From contig CAYJTF010000002.1 of assembly GCA_964373165.1 (NCBI GenBank), forward strand, positions 1 through 56,703: a stretch of 56,703 bases of DNA. Reading direction: 5' to 3'. The notes below the pieces were generated by a model. The model made no database searches and was not told where the DNA came from. It was given only the letters and a program-made list of their open reading frames with translations. Below, one piece after another: positions 17,643-25,229 of this stretch (position 1 is its first letter; each line of letters opens with the position of its first letter). The DNA comes from JAGVVZ01 sp964373165 (GTDB lineage Archaea; Aenigmatarchaeota; Aenigmatarchaeia; CG10238-14). The translations under genes were made by a program, and so were the position numbers.

Positions 17643-18406
17643 TCTCTAAGCACTTCCAAATATTCCTTTTCTGTGAAATGCAAGTTTCCAGGAATAATTA
17701 TTACCATTGGCGGCTCTCCTAAATCTTTCTTTGCAATGTTTTTTATTTTATCGTAAAAAATTGTCGGATTATTACTCCCAACTCTGGCGAAGACAATTAC
17801 TTCGGAATTTTCTGTTATTAGTCCGTGTTTTTTTTCTTTTTCCATCTCTAAGATAGTTTCAATTCCCTCTTTTGCATCCATGTATTTATTTTTCTCTGCG
17901 TCTATGTCTAAAAGTATCAAGGTATGTAATCCTCTGTCTCTGTTTTCTTTTATTTTTTCGTATACTGAAAGTGGTAGTTTGTTTCCGAACTTATCTCTAA
18001 ATGGTATTGTAACTACACTTCCAAATTTGTATAAATGCAAGCCCGTTTCGCCAACGGCAGAAAATATGGATGATCCATGGATGACGTATGTTTTAATTCT
18101 TTTTTTCTTACAATCTTGTCTTAGTGAAGTGTGAGTGGTTGCACAGAACGGATCGCCGCCGATTAAAAAACCAACCTTTTTTGTTTTTGCAGGTTCTAAA
18201 AGAATCTCAGAATTTTCTTCAACATCTTTCCTAGTTAAGATTTTTATCTTTTTCCCAGTCATCCTTTCTAAATTTTTGATATTCAAATTCATTTTTTGCG
18301 TATAGAATTCAGCGAATAATAAATCACAGTTTTTAGCTGTTTCTAAAGCTTTTATGCTCATATCCTTTTCGTCATATAATCCCAGTCCAATAAAATATAG
18401 AGACAT
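17639..18406 (-). CDS. dph5: diphthine synthase Dph5 (DphB)
   Basis: The product has 255 residues, the normal archaeal length. MSLYFIGLGLYDEKDMSIKA is the typical start, followed by the FAEFYT segment, GGDPF with the SAM-binding ATTHTSLR motif, and VIHGSSIFSAVGETG. The enzyme methylates the Dph2-made intermediate on the modified His of elongation factor 2 in the diphthamide pathway. Dph2 is encoded at 30937-31824 in the same window. It is the first gene of a minus-strand run with the methyltransferase and DUF357, coupled by a 4-base overlap. Confidence 0.95.
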   Translation of the reverse strand: MSLYFIGLGLYDEKDMSIKALETAKNCDLLFAEFYTQKMNLNIKNLERMTGKKIKILTRKDVEENSEILLEPAKTKKVGFLIGGDPFCATTHTSLRQDCKKKRIKTYVIHGSSIFSAVGETGLHLYKFGSVVTIPFRDKFGNKLPLSVYEKIKENRDRGLHTLILLDIDAEKNKYMDAKEGIETILEMEKEKKHGLITENSEVIVFARVGSNNPTIFYDKIKNIAKKDLGEPPMVIIIPGNLHFTEKEYLEVLRE

Positions 18407-18447
18407 AATATTCCTTATTTATAAATTGTAGATATGGATTTAATATC

Positions 18448-19251
18448 ATGGAAATCACTTCATACGAGATTATAGGATCGAAAGAGAAGGCCGTGGCTAT
18501 AATAGAAGTCCCAAGGAATTTAACAAGAAAGGAAAATGAAATAGCAAACGAGATAATGAAGAGACATAAACATGTTGTTTCAGTACTGAAAAAAACATCT
18601 GAAAGAAAAGGTGAATACAGAGTCAGGAATTATAAATTAATAAAGGGACAAAAAAATACTGAGGTTATACACAAGGAGAACGAATGCAATTTAAAAGTTG
18701 ATCCAAGAAAAGTCTATTTCTCTCAGAGAGAAGGAACAGAAAGATTAAGAATTGCTGAATATACTAAAAAAAACGAAACAATAATGGTGATGTTTTCCGG
18801 GATAGGGTCTTTTTCTATTAACATCGCTAAACATCAAAAAAATATAAAGAAAATAATTTCTGTAGAGCTGAATCCGTCGGCTGTAGATTATATGATTGAA
18901 AATATAAAACTTAACAAGTTCCAAGATAAAATAATTCCTGTCTTAGGAGACGTAAAAAAAGTATGCAAGGAATGGTATAACAAATGCAATAGAGTTGTTA
19001 TGCCGCTGCCACATGAATCCTGGAAATATATTCAAATCGCTTTGAAATGTTTGAAGTCTAGCGGCGTCATTCACATTTATTTTTTTGATAGCGAAAAAAA
19101 GGTGGAAAGAAATGTTAAGAGAAGAATAGAAAAATTGAAACAAAAAACAAAGAAGAAAATTACATATAAAATTAGAAGAGTGCTGACTTATGCTCCAGGT
19201 ATAAACAAATATTGTGTAGATATGAAATTATCCAACTATTCCTATACCTAA
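18448..19251 (+). CDS. trm5: tRNA (guanine37-N1)-methyltransferase Trm5-like
   Basis: The product has 267 residues. The N-terminal RNA-binding part (about 1-80) is followed by KVYFSQREGTERLRI, the Trm5/Tyw2 signature, then SAM motif I MVMFSGIGSFSINIAK, the acidic VELNPSAV, and a MPLP active-site-like motif where Trm5 has NLP or NPPY-type residues. It makes m1G37 next to the anticodon. Length matches short archaeal Trm5 forms without the D1 domain. Trm5 versus Tyw2/Taw-type activity cannot be separated with certainty. It overlaps the convergent VTT gene by 24 bases. Confidence 0.85.
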   Translation: MEITSYEIIGSKEKAVAIIEVPRNLTRKENEIANEIMKRHKHVVSVLKKTSERKGEYRVRNYKLIKGQKNTEVIHKENECNLKVDPRKVYFSQREGTERLRIAEYTKKNETIMVMFSGIGSFSINIAKHQKNIKKIISVELNPSAVDYMIENIKLNKFQDKIIPVLGDVKKVCKEWYNKCNRVVMPLPHESWKYIQIALKCLKSSGVIHIYFFDSEKKVERNVKRRIEKLKQKTKKKITYKIRRVLTYAPGINKYCVDMKLSNYSYT

Positions 19252-19749
19252 ATATCTGATGATCCAGTTAATAGAGTAGTATCCAGCAAAAGCTATGGCA
19301 GTCATTTTTATGAATTTGCCGGTCGACATGGCAACAAAATATTTTCTAAAATCATATTTTATCATACCGCAAAATAATCCCACAATATCAATCGGAAATG
19401 GGCCTGCTGATAAAATTAAAATCCATATAAAAAATTTTTTCTTTTCAAAAAATTTTCTAATTTTGTTTAGTTCTTTTTCGTATTTCTTTTCAATTATTTC
19501 TTTTCCACCCAGACCCACGAAATAGCTGACAGTATCACCTATAGATGCAGCAGTGCCTGCAGTCAATGCCACTAGACCAGGATCAAGTATGGAAGCAGCA
19601 GTTATTATAATCGCATTTGTTGGTAGCGGAAAGAAAAATAAACTAGCACTGGATATTAGGACCAAGATGAATAGTCCAATATATCCCCACTCATTAACTA
19701 GCAAAAACCCGTATTGGAATGCAGTATTAAGGAGTTCTACAAAAGTCAT
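19228..19749 (-). CDS. VTT/DedA-family membrane protein
   Basis: The product has 173 residues. It has the VTT (SNARE-associated/DedA) layout: a re-entrant hydrophobic stretch with a Pro-containing FFFPLPTNAI, then GTAASIGDTVSYFVG-like glycine-rich helix, and a second re-entrant-like ILSAGPFPIDIVGLFCGM. DedA proteins are thought to move lipids or ions in polar membranes. The family usually has a conserved basic residue in the second loop; here Lys lies near FRKYF. The gene is convergent with trm5. Confidence 0.8.
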   Translation of the reverse strand: MTFVELLNTAFQYGFLLVNEWGYIGLFILVLISSASLFFFPLPTNAIIITAASILDPGLVALTAGTAASIGDTVSYFVGLGGKEIIEKKYEKELNKIRKFFEKKKFFIWILILSAGPFPIDIVGLFCGMIKYDFRKYFVAMSTGKFIKMTAIAFAGYYSINWIIRYLGIGIVG

Positions 19750-19797
19750 ATAATCATCATAGATATTAAGAATAATTAATTTCTTTAATCAAATGGT

Positions 19798-20367
19798 TTA
19801 CAAAACAAAAAGGACAATTGTTGTTATAGACATTAAGAAAAACCAGATCGAAAAACTCCATAAAAATATTCTGCTTCCATCCAAGGGCGGTATAGGTAAT
19901 AGATTGAAAAATGCGAGTAGTGCACTGATCTGACTTAACATTGAGAAAAATTCACCAGGGATTAGCAAAAACACATATGCAAGAATTATGTTTATTCCCA
20001 CACCTGCTAGAGAAATTATGCCCAAATCATGTGGAGTTAATCTAATTACCTTTATTCCCCATCTCCCAAATTTATATGGTGCTATTTCTATATGTCCTGG
20101 AGTAAAGATTCCGAAGCCGCCTATATATTTTAGGGCAATGCTAAATAAAGACAGCATGATACCCGGCGGCCATAACTTGAACGTAGCAGTACAACCAAGT
20201 CTAGTAGCCATGATTTTGTGACCTATCTCACATAAAAGAAACGATATTGAGACAATTATGAAAGAAACGAAAAACAGTGATTCTATATCAGGAAAAGAAA
20301 ATACCAGAGTTAAGGCTAAAATAGATATTATCATATCCCTGATTTCTTCCATTGTGAATAACTTCAT
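19798..20367 (-). CDS. M50 (site-2 protease)-like membrane protein with altered zinc motif
   Basis: The product has 189 residues and five or six hydrophobic segments. The M50 core is clear: an expected HExxH site at about residue 47 and LLPIPPLDGSRIF (the xPxPPLDG motif) near residue 160. However, the first zinc ligand is replaced: the motif reads CEIGHK, Cys in place of His. Glu, the second His and the distal Asp remain. The protein may bind zinc through Cys, or it may be a non-proteolytic homolog. Confidence 0.8.
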   Translation of the reverse strand: MKLFTMEEIRDMIISILALTLVFSFPDIESLFFVSFIIVSISFLLCEIGHKIMATRLGCTATFKLWPPGIMLSLFSIALKYIGGFGIFTPGHIEIAPYKFGRWGIKVIRLTPHDLGIISLAGVGINIILAYVFLLIPGEFFSMLSQISALLAFFNLLPIPPLDGSRIFLWSFSIWFFLMSITTIVLFVL

Positions 20368-20445
20368 GTTTATTTTTTAGTATTTTAGATTAAATTGTTT
20401 TTGATAACACTTTTCTATTAGCAAATCAAATAAGTTTTCGGTAAT

Positions 20446-21261
20446 ATGACAGATCCGATCAAGGTTGGGTTGGCTTTGAGTGGCGGCGGAGTAAGAGGTA
20501 TGGCTCATATAGGCGTCATTAAAGTTTTAGAGAAAAATGAAGTACCCATTGATTATATTTCTGGGGCGAGTGCAGGATCATTAATTGGTGGGATATATGC
20601 TAGCGGAACTCCAATAGACGCAATTGAAAATGTAGTAACAAAAATGAGAACGAGAGATATTGCTAGATTGATAGATCCGGCCAGACTTAACGTGGGATTT
20701 GTTAAGGGCGATAAATTAATGGCGTTTGTTTCAAAGATATTGACAGAGAGAAATATCGAAAACTTCAAAATCCCGTTTGCTGCTGTAGCAACTGATATAC
20801 TTACAGGTAACGAGATAATTTTTGATAAAGGCGATTCTATTACGGCAATAAGGTCGAGCATATCTTTTCCTGGTGTTTTTACTCCTGTTAAATATAGAGA
20901 AACATTTTTGGTTGATGGTGGTGTAGTAAATCCGCTGCCAGTTGATATAGTCAGAGACATGGGTGCAGATGTTATAATAGGTGTTAATGTTTTAGGTCAA
21001 CCTGAAGCGAAAATAGATGAAAAGAAGCAAACCATAGTAACGAAAAATGTTATTTCAAACACGATTAGGATATTGGAAAAACAGGTGGTTGATTTAAAAT
21101 TTGAAAGAATAAAAGACAAGAGTGTAATAATTCTAAGACCAAACATTAATGATATTAGCACATTTTCTATATCCACGAAGTCTCTAATTCGTGCGATAAG
21201 AGAGGGTGAAAATGCAGCGAATGAAAAAATGGACCAAATACTGAAAGTCATAGGAAAATAA
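20446..21261 (+). CDS. patatin-like phospholipase (RssA/YlbK type)
   Basis: The product has 271 residues. The oxyanion hole GGGVRG at 13-18, nucleophile elbow GASAG with Ser42, and the catalytic DGG near Asp157 are all present in the right order. The family hydrolyses acyl esters of phospholipids. There is no signal peptide and no membrane helix. It stands alone on the plus strand with its own AT-rich upstream region. The substrate is not determined. Confidence 0.9.
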   Translation: MTDPIKVGLALSGGGVRGMAHIGVIKVLEKNEVPIDYISGASAGSLIGGIYASGTPIDAIENVVTKMRTRDIARLIDPARLNVGFVKGDKLMAFVSKILTERNIENFKIPFAAVATDILTGNEIIFDKGDSITAIRSSISFPGVFTPVKYRETFLVDGGVVNPLPVDIVRDMGADVIIGVNVLGQPEAKIDEKKQTIVTKNVISNTIRILEKQVVDLKFERIKDKSVIILRPNINDISTFSISTKSLIRAIREGENAANEKMDQILKVIGK

Positions 21262-21398
21262 GGTTTTTAAAGTTGTGTTTTCAATTTATTTCTAATCGAA
21301 GTGGGTTGATGACCGGCGAAAATCTTTGCAATAACTATTGACTTTTATCTAGTTCTTCCTTTGTTCTATAAAAATGATTTAAGAGGTGAATCGTATGA

Positions 21399-22271
21399 TT
21401 GGTGACAGTCTTTGCGAATTCTAACAGTTTAGTGACTAACCATGTAAAATACAAGGGACCTGTAATAGATATGCAAGTCCACGGGAATTTGGAGAGATTG
21501 GGTTATAGCAGTAGACCCAATATCAATGGTCACGGTTCTTTTTATTTAAGAAGTGACATATCATCGGATTACCCATCAACAAATTTAGATGTTATGAAAT
21601 ACAGAGCATGTGATAGCAGATTATTAACTATGGTTTACACAAATATGGGTAAACCGGACTATGACATAGATTTAGCCGAGAAACTTATAATACAAGGTGC
21701 GGTTGGTCTGGGTGAAGTTGAATTTGTTCATGTTCCTTATTCTGATAGAAATGTTTTGGTAAGAATGTTGAATATGATAGAATATATTCAAAGAAAACAA
21801 GGAAGAAGGCTTGTCGTTAATTTTCATTGTGGTTATATATCTCCCGAAGATACGGGAGTATTATTTCCAGATTATCCATATGTGGATCAAACTGAAGCTA
21901 TGCATGATCCAAGAGATTTGGAAGGGTTATTTAGAGGGTTTCAAATAGGATTCGTTTTGAGTCACGGAGGAAACGGTTATTTGAATGCAGCTTCTTATTA
22001 CTCAAAAAAATATAGAGGTGAAAGCAAAGATGGAAATGTTATGATAGGCCTTTCTGGGTCACCTGATTTGAGAAGAAGAATATTATTTAGATTAAAGGAA
22101 GATCCTTTGCTTAGGATGAGAGTTGTTATGGAGTCTGATGGAGATGATGTTATGGGATGGATTTTTGCAAATTCGAAAGGTATGTTGGATGTGAAAGATC
22201 AGCGTCGATTATTATATGAAAATGCTGCAAGCATGCTAGGTTTATCTACGGAAATAGATAAAAACTTGTAA
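21399..22271 (+). CDS. amidohydrolase-like TIM-barrel protein
   Basis: The product has up to 290 residues. Elements of a metal-dependent amidohydrolase barrel appear in order: IDMQVHG where family members have a DxHxH-type strand, GEVE, NFHCGY, LSHGG and ESDGDD near the C-terminus. The first motif has only one His, so metal binding may differ. The start is uncertain: TTG 21399, GTG 21402 or GTG 21432. The Shine-Dalgarno site AGAGGTGA is best placed for an out-of-frame ATG at 21395 that encodes only nine residues. That small frame could be a coupling leader. No pathway partner lies nearby. Confidence 0.6.
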   Translation: MVTVFANSNSLVTNHVKYKGPVIDMQVHGNLERLGYSSRPNINGHGSFYLRSDISSDYPSTNLDVMKYRACDSRLLTMVYTNMGKPDYDIDLAEKLIIQGAVGLGEVEFVHVPYSDRNVLVRMLNMIEYIQRKQGRRLVVNFHCGYISPEDTGVLFPDYPYVDQTEAMHDPRDLEGLFRGFQIGFVLSHGGNGYLNAASYYSKKYRGESKDGNVMIGLSGSPDLRRRILFRLKEDPLLRMRVVMESDGDDVMGWIFANSKGMLDVKDQRRLLYENAASMLGLSTEIDKNL

Positions 22272-22310
22272 TATGGTGAATAAATATGGTGTTATGCGGA
22301 GTTGGCAGAA

Positions 22311-22325
22311 ACTTAAAAAGCTGAA
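22311..22325 (+). other. 15-base D-loop tRNA intron (relaxed bulge-helix-bulge)
   Basis: The insert ACTTAAAAAGCTGAA in the D loop lies in a regular fold: CAG, bulge AAA, CTT-AAA-AAG hairpin, CTG, bulge AAA. That is a central 3-bp helix with a 3-base bulge on each strand, cut after the second base of each bulge as the archaeal splicing endonuclease does. Removing it restores a D loop with the G18-G19 pair. The helix is one pair shorter than canonical. Confidence 0.7.
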
Positions 22326-22347
22326 ACGGCTATGCCGCCGCCTGCAG

Positions 22348-22374
22348 TATACTATAATGATTTAATATGCAGAC
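22348..22374 (+). other. 27-base canonical tRNA intron at position 37/38
   Basis: Exon stem GCCGC/GCGGC, central helix CTGC/GCAG (4 bp), 3-base bulges AGT and ACA, and an ATA/TAT outer helix form a textbook bulge-helix-bulge motif. Cleavage after the second base of each bulge joins CTGCAG to A, giving a seven-base anticodon loop with GCA. Confidence 0.9.
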
Positions 22375-22431
22375 AGCGGCTTAAAGGGGTTCAACTCCCC
22401 TACTCCGCTTATAATTTGATGATGTGAAAAA

Positions 22432-23832
22432 ATGGAAATAAAATTGTTCAATACTATGGGAAGAAAAAAAGAAAAATTTGTACCGATAAAAAAAGGAGAA
22501 GTAAAGTTGTATTCTTGCGGACCAACAGTCTATGATTTCCCTCATATTGGAAACTTACGGGCATACGTTTTTGTTGATTTGTTGAAGCGAGTGTTGGAAT
22601 ACAACAAATTGAGAGTTAAACACGTGATGAATATTACGGATGTTGGACATCTGACATCTGATGCAGATACAGGCGAAGACAAGATGGAGAAGGGTGCTAG
22701 GAGAGAAGGCAAAACTGTGTGGGAAATTGCAGAATTTTATACAAAAGATTTTTTTGATGCAATGAGCAAGCTAAACATCGAAAAACCCAAAATAATATGC
22801 AAAGCTACCGATCATATAAAAGAGATGATCGATATGATAAAACAAATTGAGAAAAACGGGTATGCATACAAAACACCGGATGGGATCTATTTTGATACGT
22901 TTAAATTAAAAGATTATGGAAAATTGGCTGGATTGGATATAAAAGGATTAAAAGAAGGTGCAAGAGTCGAACCAAATCCTGAAAAAAGAAATCCAACAGA
23001 TTTCGCTTTATGGAAAATTTCGCCAAAAGATCAGAAAAGACAAATGGAGTGGAATTCTCCATGGAATATAGGCTTTCCAGGCTGGCATATAGAATGTAGT
23101 GCGATGAGTATAAAATATCTGGGTGAAAAATTTGATATCCACACTGGAGGTGTTGATCACATACCGGTTCATCATACTAACGAAATCGCTCAATCACAAG
23201 GTGCATTAAAGAAAGATGTTGTTAATTATTGGTTGCATAATGAGCATGTACTAGTTGACAACAAAAAAATGAGTAAATCACTGCAGAATTTCTATACGTT
23301 ACATGACATAGAAAACAAAAATTTCAATCCACTAACCTTTAGATATTTACTACTTACGTCTCATTACCGCTCTAAATTTAATTTTACTTGGGAATCTCTT
23401 GAAGCAGCTCAAAAAAGCTTGGATACACTAAGAGAGCACATGATTTTGCTAAAAAGTACAGATAATAAAAAAACAGATAAAAAGAGAATATTAGAATACA
23501 AAAAAAAATTCCTAGAATTTATAAACGATGACTTAAACATTCCTTATGCAGTATCTTTAACATGGAAATTAATACGAGAGGAAAACAAGATCAACAACAG
23601 CGACAAACGCAAACTAATAATAAATTTTGATAAAATTTTTGGTTTGAAATTAAAAGATGTTAAAGATCTAAAATCTAAAATACCGAAAGAAGCAGAAAAA
23701 TTAATAAATGAGAGAGAAGAAGCTAGAAAAAAAAAGGATTGGAAAAAGGCTGATGAAATAAGGGGAAAATTGAAAGAGATGAATATATTGATAGAAGATA
23801 CAAAATCTGGTGTTAAATGGAGATTAATTTAA
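22432..23832 (+). CDS. cysS: cysteinyl-tRNA synthetase
   Basis: The product has 466 residues, normal for CysRS. SCGPTVYD with the zinc Cys is followed by HIGN (38-41), the zinc-binding WHIECSAMS region, and KMSKS (279-283), then a C-terminal helical bundle. It attaches cysteine to tRNA-Cys. The cognate tRNA-Cys(GCA) gene lies immediately upstream, an arrangement that suggests coordinated expression. The ATG at 22432 is preceded by GATGTG. Confidence 0.97.
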   Translation: MEIKLFNTMGRKKEKFVPIKKGEVKLYSCGPTVYDFPHIGNLRAYVFVDLLKRVLEYNKLRVKHVMNITDVGHLTSDADTGEDKMEKGARREGKTVWEIAEFYTKDFFDAMSKLNIEKPKIICKATDHIKEMIDMIKQIEKNGYAYKTPDGIYFDTFKLKDYGKLAGLDIKGLKEGARVEPNPEKRNPTDFALWKISPKDQKRQMEWNSPWNIGFPGWHIECSAMSIKYLGEKFDIHTGGVDHIPVHHTNEIAQSQGALKKDVVNYWLHNEHVLVDNKKMSKSLQNFYTLHDIENKNFNPLTFRYLLLTSHYRSKFNFTWESLEAAQKSLDTLREHMILLKSTDNKKTDKKRILEYKKKFLEFINDDLNIPYAVSLTWKLIREENKINNSDKRKLIINFDKIFGLKLKDVKDLKSKIPKEAEKLINEREEARKKKDWKKADEIRGKLKEMNILIEDTKSGVKWRLI

Positions 23833-23856
23833 TTGGGTATAATACAAAGTATCTTT

Positions 23857-24471
23857 ATGCCAAAAAATAGAATATTTTCTAAAATAAAAGAAGTGTGGAT
23901 TAAAAACAGGGATGGGTCCATAGAAAAATTCAATAAAGAGAAGATAAAAAACACTTTAGTGAAAGTCGGTACTCCATTAAGAATAGCGTCAGAAATCGCC
24001 ACTAAAACTTTTTCTTGGTCTAGGAGTAAAAAAGAAGTTGATATTCATGAAATTGAGAGAAAAGTTTTTGAATTGACGGCAAAAAAGAGCATAGAAGCTG
24101 CTTACGCCTTTAAAGATTTTACAACGCAAAAGGTTATTGGTAGAGTTAGGCAGCAATTCACAAGAAAAGAAGTTGCCAGGATGATGACGTGTTTATTCGT
24201 TATAATTCAGATATACTCCTTCAGAGCTGAATATTTTTCATTGAATAGAGGCTTACTTATATTGTTGACAAGCGTAATAACTTCATCCATCGTTCTTTGG
24301 CTTTATGTTGGTAGAATTGAAATGTGGAAACATCTGATTACAGGCATTTTGATATCTGTATCCCTTTCGGTTATTGGTGCTTTAATACTTGATATAAAAT
24401 TAGAGGGAATAGTTATAGCAGCTTCAGCTGCTCTCCCAATATCTACAATGGTTAATGTATTGAAAACATAA
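23857..24471 (+). CDS. ATP-cone domain membrane protein
   Basis: The product has 204 residues from ATG 23857 (a TTG at 23833 would add eight). Residues 13-100 resemble an ATP-cone, the regulatory nucleotide-binding domain of NrdR and ribonucleotide reductase: IKNRDGSIEKFNKEKI at its start, and a helical end with AAYAFKDFT. Three or four hydrophobic segments follow (about 110-200). An ATP-cone attached to membrane helices is unusual and suggests sensing of (d)ATP at the membrane. Its stop lies one base from the 3' end of the convergent SRP RNA gene. Confidence 0.65.
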   Translation: MPKNRIFSKIKEVWIKNRDGSIEKFNKEKIKNTLVKVGTPLRIASEIATKTFSWSRSKKEVDIHEIERKVFELTAKKSIEAAYAFKDFTTQKVIGRVRQQFTRKEVARMMTCLFVIIQIYSFRAEYFSLNRGLLILLTSVITSSIVLWLYVGRIEMWKHLITGILISVSLSVIGALILDIKLEGIVIAASAALPISTMVNVLKT

Positions 24472-24472
24472 A

Positions 24473-24750
24473 GCATGGAACACGTTCTAAGTGGATATAA
24501 TATCACAAACAAGTTTATCCGGATTTCTTCCTCCACCTTGAGAACTCGAGAGCACCAGACCACATACCTTAATACTGCTCGGTTCCCCGTCTCGTATGGT
24601 TCGATATATAACTGGTCCCTGGAGACAAGGCTTCTCAGTCCGAAACCCGGGCCTGCTAATAATACCATATCGCCTTTGAACTATGATCCCGCCATAAAGC
24701 AGACTTGCAGCAACAGGTGGCTGCTACTCACCCGATCAGAGGTTCCATGC
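24473..24750 (-). ncRNA. ffs: signal recognition particle 7S RNA
   Basis: A GC-rich island in an AT-rich window. The ends pair: GCATGGAAC at the 5' end (24750) with GTTCCATGC at the 3' end (24473), about 278 bases apart. Internally, GAACC-ATAC-GAGA-CGG-GGAA-CCG-AGCA-GTAT-TAAG reproduces archaeal SRP helix 8: a GGAA tetraloop (24583-24586), AGCA on the 3' side of the symmetric loop, and the following TAAG. This is the SRP54-binding site. The length is near the ~300 bases usual for archaea. Short reading frames in this stretch are spurious. Confidence 0.9.
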
Positions 24751-24769
24751 AAAATTAAATTAATCTTTG

Positions 24770-24780
24770 ATTTATATATA
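24770..24780 (-). promoter_or_regulatory. TATA box for SRP RNA
   Basis: TATATATAAA on the minus strand lies 20-30 bases upstream of the SRP RNA 5' end at 24750, the usual archaeal TATA-to-start spacing. The intervening sequence is AT-rich and contains no start codon for a gene on that strand. Confidence 0.6.
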
Positions 24781-24830
24781 TGTTTTGGCAAAACAGTTAA
24801 AATTATTTTTTAAGTAATCTAAATAAATAT

Positions 24831-25229
24831 ATGCGGAAATTCACAACTCTACCAATATTTTTGGTTATAACACCAAGTGTATTTGCTTTGACATTAGAAA
24901 ACTTGAATGATTTTACCGTGTCTAATCCAGGATTTACCCAAATGTTCTTACTAGGATCCTTTTTGTTTAATTTATGTATTTTGATCTATATCATCCATGT
25001 AAAAAGAAAAAATCAGCTATTTTCTTCTTCTCCAAGCAATCAGTCATTTGAATACTCTGATGAATCTTTGTCTGAGTTAGAACTTTTTGTAAAAACATCT
25101 ATCTTAAGAGGAATGGAAAAGGATAAAATTAAGAATGAACTTGTTAAAGTAGGATGGGAAGGAGAGATTATAGACTCTATTATAAAAAAATACTCTAATT
25201 GGTCCAAAGAAAATTTTCTACACGCCTAA
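24831..25229 (+). CDS. membrane protein with UBA-like C-terminal motif
   Basis: The product has 132 residues. A signal-like segment (about 4-18) and a second hydrophobic helix (about 42-60) bracket a short loop, so it probably has two membrane spans. A Ser-rich linker leads to a C-terminal helical unit (about 83-128) with GMEKDKI and VGWEGEI. Its spacing resembles the UBA-like unit in the coiled-coil protein at 14349. The function is unknown. The 3' end overlaps the convergent aminotransferase by 12 bases. Confidence 0.5.
   Translation: MRKFTTLPIFLVITPSVFALTLENLNDFTVSNPGFTQMFLLGSFLFNLCILIYIIHVKRKNQLFSSSPSNQSFEYSDESLSELELFVKTSILRGMEKDKIKNELVKVGWEGEIIDSIIKKYSNWSKENFLHA

Larger units (their letters stand above)
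22296..22409 (+). tRNA. tRNA-Cys(GCA) with two introns
   Basis: Acceptor strands GCGGAGT (22296-22302) and ACTCCGC (22402-22408) pair. The T arm is AGGGG-TTCAACT-CCCCT. The anticodon stem GCCGC/GCGGC closes on a loop that becomes CTGCAGA after removal of 27 bases (22348-22374), giving anticodon GCA at 22344-22346. The D arm becomes normal, with GG in the loop, only if a 15-base insert (22311-22325) is also removed. The mature length is 72, and no CCA is encoded. It ends 22 bases before cysS, the gene for its own synthetase, and may be co-transcribed with it. Confidence 0.9.

Noticed and set aside
21290..21400. Possible C/D box RNA near TTGATGA.
   Set aside because: No D box or kink-turn partner at suitable spacing was found.
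22296..22409. Reading the tRNA at 22296 as a class II tRNA (Leu or Ser) with a long variable arm.
   Set aside because: The GCCGC/GCGGC hairpin fits the anticodon arm with a canonical intron; the variable loop is then four bases, as in tRNA-Cys.
24475..24813. Plus-strand reading frame of about 110 codons, and a minus-strand frame at 24303-24668.
   Set aside because: Both lie over the SRP RNA; composition and pairing fit RNA, and neither looks like a protein.
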